From Chlorophyllum brunneum (Eukaryota; Basidiomycota; Agaricomycetes; Agaricales; Agaricaceae), in contig OY756140.1 in assembly GCA_963576785.1 (NCBI GenBank), positions 1,674,001 to 1,738,000 of the forward strand: a stretch of 64,000 nucleotides of DNA. Reading direction: 5' to 3'. Of this stretch, positions 47,932 to 59,497 are shown piece after piece. The notes beneath the pieces are model-generated. The model searched no databases. It was given only the letters and a program-made list of their open reading frames with translations, and had not been told where the DNA came from. Every line of letters begins with the position of its first letter. The stretch's first letter is position 1. The translations under genes were made by a program, and so were the position numbers.

Positions 47932-49920
47932 ATGTCGGAACCTCAGCCCCAGACTTCGACAGAAGAGTGAGCTCCCTTGTCGTTTTCCCTATCACACGTC
48001 TCATCTATTATCCAAGCACCAACGCACCCAAAGGCCCGTCTAAGAACGAGCTCAAGAAACAAGCCAAGGCCGCCGAGAAGGCAAGGATGGCAGCTGAGAA
48101 AGCCGCCAAACAGAAGGAGCTTGAGCAGCAGAAGGCTGCCTCAGAGCTGGTATGCAGATCTACCCCCAAGGCCTTACCACCCACCCTTATCCATACTCCA
48201 TTTCAGGACTATGCTGCCGATTTTTATGGCGCGTTGCCTCTCAACCAGTCACGGTCTCGGACGCGCAAAGAGAGAGTCCAACTCACTTCTCTGTCCGGTC
48301 GTGACGAAGAAGCAGTTTTATTCCGTGCTCGAGTCCATACTTCTCGTGCCCAAGGAAGTAAAATGGTCTTCTTGAATCTACGCCAGAGAACCGACACCGT
48401 CCAGGCGTTGGCTGTCGTTACTCCCGAGAAAATATCAAAACAGATGGTCAAGTGGATTGCTGGCCTGGCTGATGAGAGCATTGTTCTTGTCGAGGGTGTC
48501 GTCCGCAAGTCGCCCGAGCCTATCAAAAGTGCCACCGTCAGTGACGTCGAAGTACACATCACCAAGGTGGACCTGTTCCTAAGTTCGTTTAATTGGTTGC
48601 CTCATCAATGTACTAGATTCACCTTATCTCGGGCGTTGAAGGACGACTGCCGTTTTCTCTCGATGATGCTTCTCGACCAGAGACAGAGATCGAAGAGACC
48701 GACGTTCAGTACAACCGTGTACACCTGGATACCCGCCTCAACAACCGGGTGATTGATCTTCGCGTGAGCATACCAGCTGCCACCAAAATCATTCTATCCG
48801 TGCCAATATTACTCTAGACCCAAACCAATCAAGCTATCTTCAGGCTTCAAGGTGCTATCGGGGAGCTATTCCGCAGCTACCTCCATACCAATCAATTCAC
48901 TGAAATCCACAGTCCCAAACTTCAAGGCGCTGCTACGGAATCCGGTGCTTCCGTGTTCAAAGTTGGCTATTTCAAAGGTAAGCCACACTTCCTCCTATGG
49001 AGCACAGTGTCCTGAAGTAATACCAGGCGATGCCTATCTTGCCCAGTCGCCTCAGTTGGCAAAGCAAATGGCCATCGCTGCTGACTTCGAGCGCGTCTAT
49101 GAGATAGGCCCAGTCTTTCGTGCGGAAGATTCTAATACGCACCGTCATATGACAGAGTTCATTGGTCTCGATCTCGAGATGGCCATCGAAGAACATTACC
49201 ACGAAGTAATGGAGTTGCTCGACGGCCTCTTCTTACACATTTTCCGAGAACTACGAAATAGATACAAGAAGGAGGTACAGGTTGTTCATCAGCAGTTCCC
49301 TGCCGACGAGTTTAAATGGAGAGAAGGCCCAGAAGGGACTCTCAAACTTACCTTCAAAGAAGCAGTTGACCTGCTCGTCGAGGATGGCGTTCCAAGGGAG
49401 AACTTGGACGATATCAAGTAAGCGTCAATACCCTCGATACGTTAACGGTGACACACCAGTCCCTCAGTACCGAGAACGAAAGAAGGCTTGGCCGCATCAT
49501 AAGGGCTAAATACGAAACTGATTATTTCATTATCGATAAATTCCCAATGGCGCTTCGCCCATTCTATACCATGCCTGACCCAGAGGATCATGTATGTGAC
49601 ATTTTCTTCTCCACTTTTTTTTTTTATTCACAGAGGTTCCTTAGTCAATTTCCAACTCTTATGATTTCTTTATGCGCGGGGAGGAGATTCTTTCTGGAGC
49701 TCAACGGATCCACGACGCACAGTTTTTGTGTGAGAAGATGCGCAGCAAAGGCGTCGATCCGGAGTCGATGAAAGATTACGTTAATGCCTTCCGCATGGGC
49801 TGTCCGCCCCATGGAGGAGGTGGTATTGGATTGGAACGTGTCCTCATGCTGTTCTTGAAGCTGAACAACATCCGGCGGGCCTCTTTGTTCCCCAGAGACC
49901 CAAAACGATTGGAGCCTTAA
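47932..49920 (+). CDS. DPS1: Cytosolic aspartyl-tRNA synthetase
   Basis: Class II synthetase of the eukaryotic/archaeal AspRS type. Short exon 1 [11 protein letters not shown], then a Lys/Ala-rich helix that binds tRNA ([20 protein letters not shown]). The OB-fold has [20 protein letters not shown] and [16 protein letters not shown]. Catalytic domain: [33 protein letters not shown] (motif 1 region), [33 protein letters not shown] and [10 protein letters not shown] (motif 2), [35 protein letters not shown], and [20 protein letters not shown] with [15 protein letters not shown] (motif 3). All core motifs present, about 550 residues, nine or ten exons. Confidence 0.96.
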
Positions 49921-50253
49921 TATAAACATGCTGTCTATCTTGTACGTACAAGGACAAATTTATTCAATTGTTTTTCACCATCGAATACTCCACACCTCCA
50001 CTGGTCTGCCAAGAAGCGATCCAGAAGCACCCAAGCCATCAGCGCTATCCCAAAGGGAAGCATGCTAATAAACATGGTGTGTGATAATAATCATCAGTCA
50101 TCATGGAATCGACCTACGAAATAGGTTAGCTTGAAATACAGTTATGCTACTAGTCACTTTACATTAATAGGGAAGAGGAGAGGTTTCAGCCAAGTCCCCG
50201 TCTCTCTTCCCTCCACACTACCGCCCTCTACTCTCCTGCTCTTCCATCCCTTC
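49921..50253. other. DPS1 3' flank and short promoter of next gene
   Basis: No RNA gene or repeat seen. In-frame codons open from 50131 precede the chosen start at 50254 but look like leader sequence. Confidence 0.5.
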
Positions 50254-51005
50254 ATGTACATCATCAGGCGAGACGACAACGGTGCTTGCTCAAGCGGGAC
50301 CACCGACTGCATGCCATCGTACGCCATTATTGGGTCCGATCCTTCAGAAAAAGCAAACGACACGTCGTTTGGTCCGTCAAACTATGGGAAACCTGGTCCG
50401 CACCGGTTTATAGGCATTGGAATGGTAGCGGGAATGATTTTTCTGGCGTTGACTGTATATTTAACCTTTGGCCGGCGGCCAAGGCGGATGTGGAGAAAAC
50501 ATTGTTGGTGTTTAGGAGGCAGAGGCAGTGACGGGGTGATGGCGGACGAAGAGACAAGTATGAAGCGGGTAGCTGTTGTATTGGAGACAACATCGTCGGC
50601 ATCAACATCGTCTTCGGAGGAGAAGACTCGTCGCCACTCCCAATTTAGCAACAACATCCGGGTATCCGACTCTAGGGTAGATACCGACCCGAGATCAAAA
50701 TTACGGAAACAGTCGAGTCGCAGTCGCAGTAGAAGCAAGCATGGGAGGAGTGCGAGGACGGCTGAGGGTGCCATGGTGCATGTTGCGAAGGAAGCGAAGG
50801 ACACTGATGAGGAACCTGGAAACCTGGTGAGCGGCTGGGAGGTTGAGCATATACGTGGAGTTCGTTACGAGGTGAGCTGTTCTCGAGAGTTATTTTTGGG
50901 TTCTCGTCTCGATCGCTTGCACAGGTTCGGACACCGACAGACGATCAGCCAGGCCAGAGGCTAGAAGTTCATATTCAAAAGCCATGCCTGACGTATCAGC
51001 GCTGA
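50254..51005 (+). CDS. Uncharacterised single-pass membrane protein
   Basis: About 230 residues in two exons. N-terminus MYIIRRDDNGACSSGTTDCM has two Cys but no signal peptide; one transmembrane helix at about residues 52-72 (FIGIGMVAGMIFLALTVYL) is followed by a basic flank RRPRRMWRK, so the long C-terminal part is probably cytosolic. That part is Ser/Arg/Lys-rich (SSASTSSSEEKTRRHS, RKQSSRSRSRSKHGRSAR) and ends with SGWEVEHIRGVRYE. A GT-AG intron (donor GTGAGC, acceptor GCACAG) leads to VRTPTDDQPGQRLEVHIQ. Read-through without splicing would end at 50964. No family recognised. Confidence 0.6.
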
Positions 51006-51383
51006 AGGACAAAGACTTGTAGCACCCCCGATGCCCGAGACGGGTGTGCATTTATTCACCAATCTTTGTTTGTCTGACAAATCACTTCTGGCCGGTTTCG
51101 CGACGGTAGTGGGTGGTATGGGAAGTCGGTCTGCACCACGCCCACCATGATAGGCGATGTTATTCGCAATTCGGTGCATCAGTTAGGCCCCAGCCACCCC
51201 AACGATATACCGGGCTTATCTATTAACGATACCGTGTGCTGAACTTTAGTACAAACATATGAATATGAACCAGATCTTGTAATAATACTACAAAAACAAT
51301 GAGCCAAAGAGTATCATCCACTGGTGAAAACACTACACCAACCATAATGAAATCCTATGCATGTAACAGATCGGGTTGGGTCG
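51006..51383. other. Convergent 3' intergenic region
   Basis: Lies between the stop of the one-TM gene and the stop of the SSH4-like gene. Only short frames seen; no repeat or RNA gene. Confidence 0.55.
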
Positions 51384-53253
51384 TCATCTCCTTCGAGATC
51401 TCCTCCTGTCAGACGAACGGTGGGGACTACTTTGTCCAACCGCGGATACTGGAATACTGCCTCCTTCGATTGCCGCAGCAATGACATCAGCCGGAAGATC
51501 CAACTGCACGCCCTCAGCATACCGGTATGCGTCAAGTGGTGAGTACGCAGGGGGTTCCCTTCTCGACAATGTGCTGGCGTCGATCAAAACGCGGTGTTCA
51601 TCATCATCTGATTGTTGCTGACTACTCGTGGAACTGTTTGTACGGCGGTGGGAGTTCATACTCGAAAGTGCACGAAGGCGAATATCACGTTGGTTAGGCG
51701 TCGGTGGATCGGGGTTAGGACTCATGGGCGAATCAGGGGGGGGATGGAGGGTAACTGTCATTTCTGACCCTGATTGAGACAACGAGGTCGCAGCATGAGT
51801 GAGGGAACGTCGGTGAGGTCGAGGTGGGATGAAGGGGTTGCGCGCACCTGCGTTTGGCGAGAGTGAACGGGTGGATGCACTAGGTGACGACGGTGCAGAA
51901 CTAATTAAATGATCACCTGGCTGCCCCGAAGCGGGAATATCTGAGGAGTCGGGCGGGGGCTGATCAGTGTCATCGATGGTCGCGCGGTTCATATTCTGAC
52001 CCTCCTCCTCCTCGTCAATGGGGGTGATGGGTGGAGGGGGGGTGATAGGAGGATCTATCAATGGAGAAGCTCGCAGAGGTGACGAACCGATAGTGGCACC
52101 TGCTGGACGTGGTCGACGTGAGCGATGAGACCGTGGTGTGGGTGATGAAGCACTTGGTGTGCTAGGAGGCGTGCCGTCTGGATTAGGGCGAATACGACCT
52201 CCAACATCAAGAAGTATGCTACCTCGTTCGCTTCCATAAGCTGGAGGAGGAGCAAGTGTGCCGACGCTCGGTGCTAGACCCCATTTCTTGACATTGGCTT
52301 CGATAAAGACAAAGCCGGCCTGACCCAGGTTCACGTGTACACTACAAGGTCCGTCGGCCCCAATGGTGGGAAAGAGATTCCACCTGCTGAGGCCAATAAA
52401 AGCATCTTCCATCTTGCGGCCGTTGCGTGTGAAAAAGACAGTGCCTGTGCGAGGCCGATAACCAACACCGAGGACGTCGCCCTCCTTCAAGCGGGGGCCA
52501 AAAGAGGAGTTGGTGAAAGGGTAGTTATGGGACTTGTCACCATTGGAATGATATGCGACCGAGTAACGATTGTATCCGGGAAGTCGGAAGGGGGGATAGG
52601 GTTTGGTGGCGAGGCCGACAGATACCGTGGTGGTCTCGGGGAGATCAAACATTTTGACTTCCCAGTAGTAAACTTCATTGAGTTTCGGGAGCGGAAGGTT
52701 AGACTGGACACACGAGGAGGAGGCGGGGTCCGGGAGAAAGGTAATTTCGGTGCGAGCATGTACGAGAAGGGAGTTGACGGTTTCGTAATCTGGTTCAAAA
52801 GACCAGGCGGAAACGCCTTTCTCCTGTATAGATAGGAATTGCGATAATGTAATATCCGTTGGGAGAGAATTAGGAGGGTATTGGAGCTGATATTCTGCGG
52901 GGGGACGGATGAGGGACCGGCGGTGGAGTTGACGGGGAAAAGAACGAACCTTTTGCCCTGTTGTAAGCGTGGCGAATAGTGTCATCTGTGGATTCGAGCC
53001 AGCGCTCTTCGACGCCCTCGAAGCCACCCTCGCCTTCGATGAGCTCTTCGCGGCTCATGTCTATGGGGCCGTCATTATCGCGCAGAACGATGCCCCTGCG
53101 TCTGCGGATGAGCAGCACACAGACGAGGAAGATGAGGAGGAGAAAGAGGAAGGTGGAGAGGACGATGAGGAGAGGGAGGAGGACGAGGAGGGCATCCGGC
53201 TGCTGGGGGGGCGGGTCTGGGGGGGAGAGGGAGCGGGAGGAGAGGACGGGCAT
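51384..53253 (-). CDS. SSH4: SSH4/EAR1-like SPRY-domain ubiquitin-ligase adaptor
   Basis: Yeast Ssh4 and Ear1 are endosomal/vacuolar membrane adaptors that recruit the Rsp5 ligase to cargo. N-terminal transmembrane helix about residues 21-49 (LLVLLPLLIVLSTFLFLLLI), basic stop RRRR, then WLESTDDTIRHAYNRAK. An intron of 55 nt (donor GTTCGT, acceptor CCGCAG) joins to EYQLQYPPNSLPTDITLSQF, LSIQEKGVSAWSFEPDYE, LVHARTEITFLPD, then a SPRY domain: VYYWEVKMFDLPETTTVSVG, LATKPYPPFRLPGYNRYSVA, YHSNGDKSHNYPF, GDVLGVGYRPRTGTVFFTRN, LFPTIGADGPCSVHVNLGQA. A long Pro/Ser-rich tail carries PPPAY and EPPAYSP, PPxY motifs suited for Rsp5 WW domains. Starts 134 bp from the divergent SNF4 start. Confidence 0.88.
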
Positions 53254-53387
53254 GGGGTGTGGATCAGAGAGCTGCCTCGGCGCCTGTGCTGCCCACAGCA
53301 ACATACCTCCCGGATCACCGGCCGCAAACATACCTCTTTGGGACACCGCCGGGCACCAGCCTCGCGCCTCTGCTCTCGCCACCATCC

Positions 53388-54784
53388 ATGGACACCCTCT
53401 CGCCCAAGAACGTGAAGCGCAGGCCCTCCGGCCGTCGGCGGGCGGGCTCCCAGGCGTACTACCCGGCGCAGGAGCTGCACGAGCTCGGCGTGTCCGCGAT
53501 CCGCAACTTTCTCCGGTGCCACACCTGCTACGACGCCTTTCCCGTCAGCTTCAGGCTCATCGTCCTCGACACCAAGCTCTCCGTCAAGAAGGCCCTCCAG
53601 TGTTTTCTGCTCAATGGTCTGCCCGCTGCTCTCCCCCTCCCTCTTGACTCATCCCCCCCCAGGCGTCGTCTCGGCCCCTCTCTGGAACAGCGAGACCTCC
53701 AGGTTCTCTGGAATGCTCACCGTCCTCGACATCATCCATCTCATCCAGTACTTCTACCGCACCGCAGACTTTGCACATGCCGCCACAGACGTTGAAACCT
53801 TCCGTCTCGAATCCCTCCGTGGTTCGTCCCCTTTCCCTCCTCACCGACGCCCTTCCCAACGTCTCCCGTCCAGAGATCGAAAGAGGGCTAGGCGTCGCTC
53901 CTCCTCCCCTGACGCGGGAACACCCCTCTAATTCTCTCTTTGACGCCGCCAAGCTGATCATCCAAACACACGCCCGCCGTTTGCCACTCCTCGACACCGA
54001 CTCCGAAACCGGTCATGAGGTCGTCATCTCTGTCCTTACACAGTATCGCCTCCTCAAATTCATCTCCATAAATGTAAGCCCAGTCCCTCAGCATCTGCCT
54101 CCCTTGGCCTTCATTTCCGCCCAATTCAGTGCCATAAAGAGATCCAACAACTCCATCTGTCACTGAGGAGGCTCAAAATCGGCACATACGTCTCATCCCC
54201 ATCCCCAGATCCCGATAACCCTTACCATCCCATCGCCACTGCTAGCATGGACACCTCAGTATTCGACATCGTCCACATGTTCTCTGAACGCTCCATTTCT
54301 GCTGTCCCTATCATCGACGAGGACGGCGTTGTCGTGAACATGTATGAAACCGTTGATGTCATCGTACGTCCTCATCCGTCCTCGCTCTCCCTGTGCTTAC
54401 CAGATCATGAGACTCTTGTCCGCTTGGGAGCCTATCAAAATCTCGATCTCAAAATCAAAGAGGCCCTTACCCAGCGTTCTCCCGACTTTCCTGGGGTTGT
54501 CATCTGTACCGCTTCGGATTCCCTTGGAACACTTCTTCAGCTCATCAAAAAACGCCGCGTTCACCGTCTTGTCGTTGTCGAAGGCGAGGTAATGTGTCCA
54601 GTCCTCTTCAGTTTTTTCCCGCTATTTATCTCCGCGTCAGGAGGAAGAGAAACGAGGTGGAAAGAAGGGTCGCCTACTAGGGATCATAACATTAAGTGAT
54701 GTTCTTCGCTATATTGTTGGACATGTAGATGTCAGGCCACCGACCACCCCGGCGGATCCTCTCCCATCCACCCCGACCTCATGA
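53388..54784 (+). CDS. SNF4: SNF4, AMPK gamma subunit with CBS domains
   Basis: Nucleotide-sensing subunit of the SNF1/AMPK kinase. MDTLSPKNVKRRPSGRRRAG, then AIRNFLRCHTCYDAFPVSFR, LIVLDTKLSVKKALQCFLLN, APLWNSETSRFSGMLTVLDI (CBS1), YFYRTADFAHAATDVETFRL, LFDAAKLIIQTHARRLPLLD (CBS2), ISVLTQYRLLKFISIN, LKIGTYVSS, SVFDIVHMFSERSISAVPII (CBS3), YETVDVITLVRLGAYQNLDL, KIKEALTQRSPDFPGVVICT, LGTLLQLIKKRRVHRLVVVE (CBS4), GRLLGIITLSDVLRYIVGH. The H-R-x-x basic residues that hold phosphate groups are present. Six exons. In-frame codons reach an upstream Met at 53259, but that would sit 5 bp from the SSH4 start, so 53388 is chosen. Confidence 0.93.
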
Positions 54785-54982
54785 GCTGCCTCGCTTACTG
54801 ATGACCGCAAATATATTGACTCCTGACACATTCTTCCCAACTGTAGAGTAAATAGCCCTCGATACCACAATAGCACATTCACAGACAAATCAATCTTCAA
54901 CACAGTTGTGAGATTATATTGATTGAAAGGCTGGTGAGAAAGTAACCTATTACTTTTACTCCCACCAGCCGTCGCCACAAGA

Positions 54983-55518
54983 ATGTGGCCATTCTTTCTC
55001 GATCGCACTCTTACCTTGCGCAAGCGCATGCGCGGTACTGTTTCCCAAGTCACCGAAATCCTCTTCGACATGGAAGCCTGGTTTGGACTACACCCTCTAA
55101 TAATAAAAGTCGAACAAGACCCCGCAAACGCCCAACGTTACAAAATAACCGACCGTTTGTCTGGGCCAGGGCACCTGTGGGAATATGACAACTCCATCCA
55201 CGCGGTATTTACACCCAAAGAAGACGAGCGTGGTCAGGGAGTGGACTGGGAAACAACGCTGTCGCAGAGCTTCTTATTCCCAAAGCTTGAAGATAAGCTA
55301 CGCGTCAAAGACACGGAGGAAGAAGGGGTAGTGGAAGTCTCAGAGGTTGTAGAACTTCGGGTGAGTGGCTGCTGCGGTGTCTACCTGTTGAGAGCAGAGT
55401 TTGATGTTGCCAGGCGTTGTGCCTCCTGATTCCATATATCTTGAGCGCGTTGAAAAGCTCGCACGAGATCATACTAGACCGTTTGGCAGAAAAGATTGAA
55501 GCAGGTCGAGTACTGTAA
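54983..55518 (+). CDS. START/SRPBCC-like protein (fungal DUF7053 type)
   Basis: About 160 residues in two exons (54983-55360, 55414-55518; 53-nt intron GTGAGT/GCCAG). MWPFFLDRTLTLRKRMRGTV, EILFDMEAWFGLHPLIIKVE, YKITDRLSGPGHLWEYDNSI, VDWETTLSQSFLFPKLEDKL, VVEVSEVVELR, then a C-terminal amphipathic helix SALKSSHEIILDRLAEKIEA. The alternating strands with a long C-terminal helix resemble a lipid-binding START-like fold as in fungal DUF7053 proteins; this is a fold guess. Ends 40 bp before the methyltransferase gene on the same strand. Confidence 0.65.
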
Positions 55519-55558
55519 TGTAATCTACGGTCACACGACCGGTTGGTGTACTACTTGT

Positions 55559-56621
55559 ATGATGCTTGACACATCCACCATATTGTTCGCCCTTGTCTTT
55601 GGCCTCACCGCCGTCTTCTTTCTTCGCACCACTTCTCCAAGGGACCCGTACGGACTGTACCATTTGGCACTGAACAAAACATCCGGAGAAGACCCAAAGA
55701 CCGAATGGATGAACCAGGGGTACTGGAAGGTGCGCCTTTATCTCAAGCAATGGCGACTTGAGACTCAATCGTCGTTAGCGGACCGAGTCATTCCCCGAAG
55801 CTTGTCGAGGTATTTCATCTGGTGTCGGTCACTCCGTGGCTGACACCTCGTTACAGCGCTGGCACTCAAGCTCCTGGAGGCTGCCAAGTACAAGCCAGGA
55901 GATAGTGTTCTCGGTGCGTGTCCATTCGTGCCTGTGAAAACGACCCAATTGAATGCTAGTTTGCCCAGACATCGGCCATGGCACCGGAGAATCCCTGATC
56001 ATGTTCCTAATAGATCGTGCAATTCCTCGTCCTTCAAGACTCGTCGGTATCACAAGTGCTACTTCTCAATACCAGCGCTCAAAAGAACGTGTATCCCGTG
56101 TCCGTTCTTCCAACGACGAGGCTGCCAAGGTCCAGGTCGATTTGCACTGCGGTGACGCCATCTGCCGCGACGTCACCCCGCCCACACACCCCCTGCATGT
56201 CCTCAATGCAGCCAAGTTTGATATCATCTTTGCCCTGGACTGTGCTTACCATTTTGTCACCCGTAGGGACTTTCTAGCACAAGCCTACGGAAAATTGACA
56301 CCGGGCGGATGTGTAGTCCTCGGAGATATTTGCTTTGCAGAAGGCTTCCCAACTCGGACCGTGGCTTTCTTCACGACAGAGATTATGGGGGTCATGCCGA
56401 AGGAGAACGTAGTCAGTTCACGGGAGTATGTCCAGATTATGGAGGAGCTTGGGTACATAGATATTGTCCTCGAGGACATTACTTCCGATGCCTTCCCTGG
56501 TCTCTGTAAGTTTCTGTCCAACCGAGGGGGGTTATGGTATATCTACGCCCATTCTCTGGGTTGGTACAGGCGCAACGCTGGAGCTCGCTTTGCCGTTATC
56601 ACTGGACGGAAATCATCGTAG
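55559..56621 (+). CDS. SAM-dependent methyltransferase with N-terminal membrane helix
   Basis: N-terminal helix TILFALVFGLTAVFFL, then GLYHLALNKTSGEDPKTEWM, NQGYWK, an intron, ALALKLLEAAKYKPGDSVL, intron, and the SAM-binding motif I DIGHGTGESLIMFLIDRAIP. Further: LVGITSATSQYQRSKERV, CGDAICRD, KFDIIFALDCAYHFVTRRDF, AYGKLTPGGCVVLGDICFAE (post-I and motif III), EYVQIMEELGYIDIVLEDIT, LGWYRRNAGARFAVITGRKS. The arrangement is that of small-molecule or lipid methyltransferases of the Erg6/UbiE type. The TM helix suggests action at the ER or another membrane; substrate unknown. Four exons. Confidence 0.83.
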
Positions 56622-56758
56622 TAGGATTAGTTCTGTAGGCACACGAACAATAGATCAGGAGTAGTCATCGTGGGACGTGAATACTTGGAGCAAGGAACAT
56701 TGTCGGCTAACGGCTTTTGGTAGCTAGCCTTGAGGCTGAGGTAAACCTTGCTTTCACC

Positions 56759-57838
56759 ATGACCGCCATCCAAGCAGTCTTCATACGTAGCTACGAAGAA
56801 CGCCCTGTCCCAAAGGCCCACATAGTCTATCGCATCGAAATCCAGGCCCACGTCCGATCATGGCAGATGTGGAGACGATATTCCGAGTTCGATGATCTGA
56901 ACCTTTCACTCGCAAAGACCGTCGGTGCACCGCCGTGTTCCCTCCCTCCCAAACACAAATTTTCCCTTCTGCGGTCGCATAATAACACCAGGGTGCTCGA
57001 GGAAAGGAAAGAAGGCCTTGAACGCTACCTTCGGGCTATCATTAGCGCAAAGGACGATAAGTGGCGGGAGCATTTTACATTCCACGAGTTTCTCGGTATA
57101 CCCATCGGCCGACAAGGATCGACTGCGCAGACGATTTCACCTACGCAGTTCACGTCTGCTTCCTGGCTAGATGAGCACCTGGACCTCCAGGTTCGACTGC
57201 GAGATGTCTGGGCGGACATCAACAAACGTGATGCACTCTCCGATCGCGGCGACGTCGCTGCCTCCCATAAATCCAACGTCAATGCAAAGACTAAACTCGC
57301 CGGTCTGCTCTCGCGAATCGGAACGCTAGGGAAGGGATTGGAGGAGTTGGCGATGGTGGGAATGAATGAAGGAGAATTGCAGCGTCGGACGGATATGGTC
57401 GCGCGACTGCAGGATGATTGCGAGAAGCTCAGCAAGGTCGTGACTATTGCTCGTCAGACCTCCGCTCATAGAGTGACGGCTGGTAATTCCGCTGCACTGA
57501 ATCCTGCTTCTGAGACCGATAGGGAGGCCTTACTCGGACACAAGGCTATGAGCAAACCTGCGAGGAGGGTTTTCGGTGCATCTGAGCCTCAGGAAACAGA
57601 GGTTACGAGGCCCCTGGATGATGTTGGTATCTATGGGTCACAGCAGACTCAGATAAAGCAACAAGATCAGCAGCTCTCAGTCCTCACGACAATTCTCCAA
57701 CGACAAAGGCACCTTGGAGAGGCGATAAACAACGAGGTTACCGAGCAGCTCGAGGTGCTGGATGTGTTGTCGAACGAGGTTGACCAAGTCTCTGGCAAGC
57801 TGTATCGAACGAACCGACAGTTGAATCGGTTGGGCTAA
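56759..57838 (+). CDS. VAM7: VAM7-like PX-domain Qc-SNARE
   Basis: Vam7 is the soluble SNARE of vacuole fusion, recruited by PI3P. Single exon, 359 residues, unusual for this intron-rich window. PX domain: IQAVFIRSYEERPVPKAHIV, WQMWRRYSEFDDLNLSLAK (the R-R-Y-S phosphoinositide site), PPKHKFSLLRSHNN, VLEERKEGLERYLRAI, FTFHEFLGIP. Middle region: SASWLDEHLDLQVRLRDVWA, KTKLAGLLSRIGTLGKGLEE. C-terminal SNARE helix: QIKQQDQQLSVLTTILQRQR, HLGEAINNEVTEQLEVLDVL, VDQVSGKLYRTNRQLNRLG with Gln in the zero layer. No transmembrane segment, as in Vam7. Confidence 0.93.
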   Translation: MTAIQAVFIRSYEERPVPKAHIVYRIEIQAHVRSWQMWRRYSEFDDLNLSLAKTVGAPPCSLPPKHKFSLLRSHNNTRVLEERKEGLERYLRAIISAKDDKWREHFTFHEFLGIPIGRQGSTAQTISPTQFTSASWLDEHLDLQVRLRDVWADINKRDALSDRGDVAASHKSNVNAKTKLAGLLSRIGTLGKGLEELAMVGMNEGELQRRTDMVARLQDDCEKLSKVVTIARQTSAHRVTAGNSAALNPASETDREALLGHKAMSKPARRVFGASEPQETEVTRPLDDVGIYGSQQTQIKQQDQQLSVLTTILQRQRHLGEAINNEVTEQLEVLDVLSNEVDQVSGKLYRTNRQLNRLG

Positions 57839-57957
57839 AGTTCTGTGGGAGGTCATATGGATTTTCTCCTATGCCTTGCATATTATCTCAATGTCCGAAC
57901 GTGTATTCATACAGTATTAGTGCATTATTCCGCAGTATAGAGTTCAATATGGATCTA

Positions 57958-59156
57958 TCATAATCTTTCGATTCCAGGAACTGGTCTCGACAACAAACCT
58001 CCAATGCCCTGGCACATTGAGTCAGGCTGGATTTCGATAGGGCTGAAACAGTGGACGTACCTCGAAACATGAAATCATAATACCACAGGCTGGCGCTATT
58101 TTGGCTAGTCGAGGTAGGTTCCCGGCGAATAATGCACCCAATCCTTCTGTCCGTATAACTCGGAGTAGGAGGGGCATAGTCCGCGTCAATTCAGTATTGC
58201 TTGCTGACATGATAAGTGCTTGTCGCCGTGTTTTGAGGACGTCAGCCGGCGAGGTGATTAGGGCAGCGATAATGCCGCTTGTAGCACCGCTCACGAACGC
58301 TGCGGAAGCTCCTTGGTATCCTCTACGAGCGAAAAAGCCTTTCCAGGCTTCGTAACTCGCCCAGTAGATGCCAGAAAATGGGACATCACGCCAAAGTGTG
58401 GGGCCAAGTCCTCGCCACAGGAAGAAAACACCGTTCTGTTGAACGAGATTGCGGACCGAGGCAAGCACAGAGCGGAGAGTATGAGGATTATTGGGGGAAA
58501 GCGGTGTGGACTGAAGGTTTGTCCGGATGAGTTCTAGAGGGGACGCAAGTGACGATATTGCTGAACGTGCCAGTATTCCGGCAGAAAGTGGGACAATAGA
58601 TCCGGCAGGTAGAATTGTTGGGAGAGCCACATTTAGGAGATGGTCATATGTGAGAATATAGACCGTCGATGAAGGCACTCCTATTACTCTGGAAAATATT
58701 GAGTTGTGGGCTCGTAGTCTCTGAAAACATGACTGACAAAGATGTCCCTGCACCTTTCCACAACCCGCGAATTCCCTCTGCTCGCCACACATGTCGTACG
58801 GCATCATAGAAGCCATTTACTTGCTCTGTCTTGAAGATTCCGTTCTGCCATATGCACACGACTTCTCCAGCAAGAGGCCGTGCAACCGAGGACATGCTCC
58901 GGGCCAGTGGTGACATGTTGTGCACACAGGGCACTGCTTTGATTGGTTGGCAGCAAGTGTTGGGCGGAGGTTGCGGGAAAAGAGGCTGGGTACGAACGGG
59001 CTGGGTTTGGAGGCGGGTCTTGACGACATCGAATGGGGTCACTGAAAAATAGTTGTCAGCAGGAGTACTTGTAGGGCGAGAAATGGAGGTACTGGTGAGG
59101 GCGGTGAGGGTTGAGCCCGTCGCGGCAGCCACAAGCTTTGCATGGAAGGGATCCAT
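57958..59156 (-). CDS. MTM1: Mitochondrial carrier, SLC25A39/40 (MTM1) type
   Basis: Inner-membrane carrier; Mtm1 and SLC25A39 are linked to glutathione import and mitochondrial Mn/Fe handling. MDPFHAKLVAAATGSTLTAL, then across an intron TPFDVVKTRLQTQ (first carrier signature P-x-D-x-x-K), C-rich matrix loop with CCQPIKAVPCVHN, VVCIWQNGIFKTEQVNGFYD, HVWRAEGIRGLWKGAGTSL, VIGVPSSTVYILTYDHLL, SAISSLASPLELIRTNLQST (P-L-E-L-I-R), LWRGLGPTLWRDVPFSGIYW, SGIIAALITSPADVLKTRRQ (P-A-D-V-L-K-T-R), FAGNLPRLAKIAPACGIMIS. Last intron (donor GTACGT, acceptor GTGCCAG) gives the end CFEGIGGLLSRPVPGIERL at 57958. The Cys pair in the first matrix loop is typical of this subgroup. Confidence 0.92.
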
Positions 59157-59497
59157 GAAGCTGTGAGAGGAAGAGACGGAGAGGAAAGTCAGCGGATTAT
59201 GGAGCAATGCCGGGCGGCATCTTATCAGATACGTCGGAGTCTGGTCGGAGCTCAGACGGTCACCCGCCGAAATGCCGCCACGTGATGGTGCACCCGAAAA
59301 ATCGCTGATGATCACACCCAATAACAACTCTGACCCCAACCTCGACTTGCGCTGAGCGACCTCGACCTCTTACCACACTTTCCCAAGTTTCTCTCGTGCC
59401 TTGCCATACTCGTTTTTGGATTCTCTCTTCTGTCTGCTTTCTTGGCTCTGCGCTCGCGACTTTTCAAACACTTCAAGTAGACTTCTTGCTTCACAAC
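59157..59497. other. Divergent promoter of MTM1 and eIF4E
   Basis: 341 bp shared upstream sequence. A CT-rich stretch at about 59361-59450 (CTTACCACACTTTCCC, TTCTCTCTTCTGTCTGC) fits a leader of the eIF4E gene. No other gene seen. Confidence 0.5.

Noticed and set aside
53259..53385. Alternative upstream starts of SNF4 (53259) and SSH4 (53385)
   Set aside because: The two would overlap or nearly touch; the later starts leave a workable promoter and give typical N-termini.
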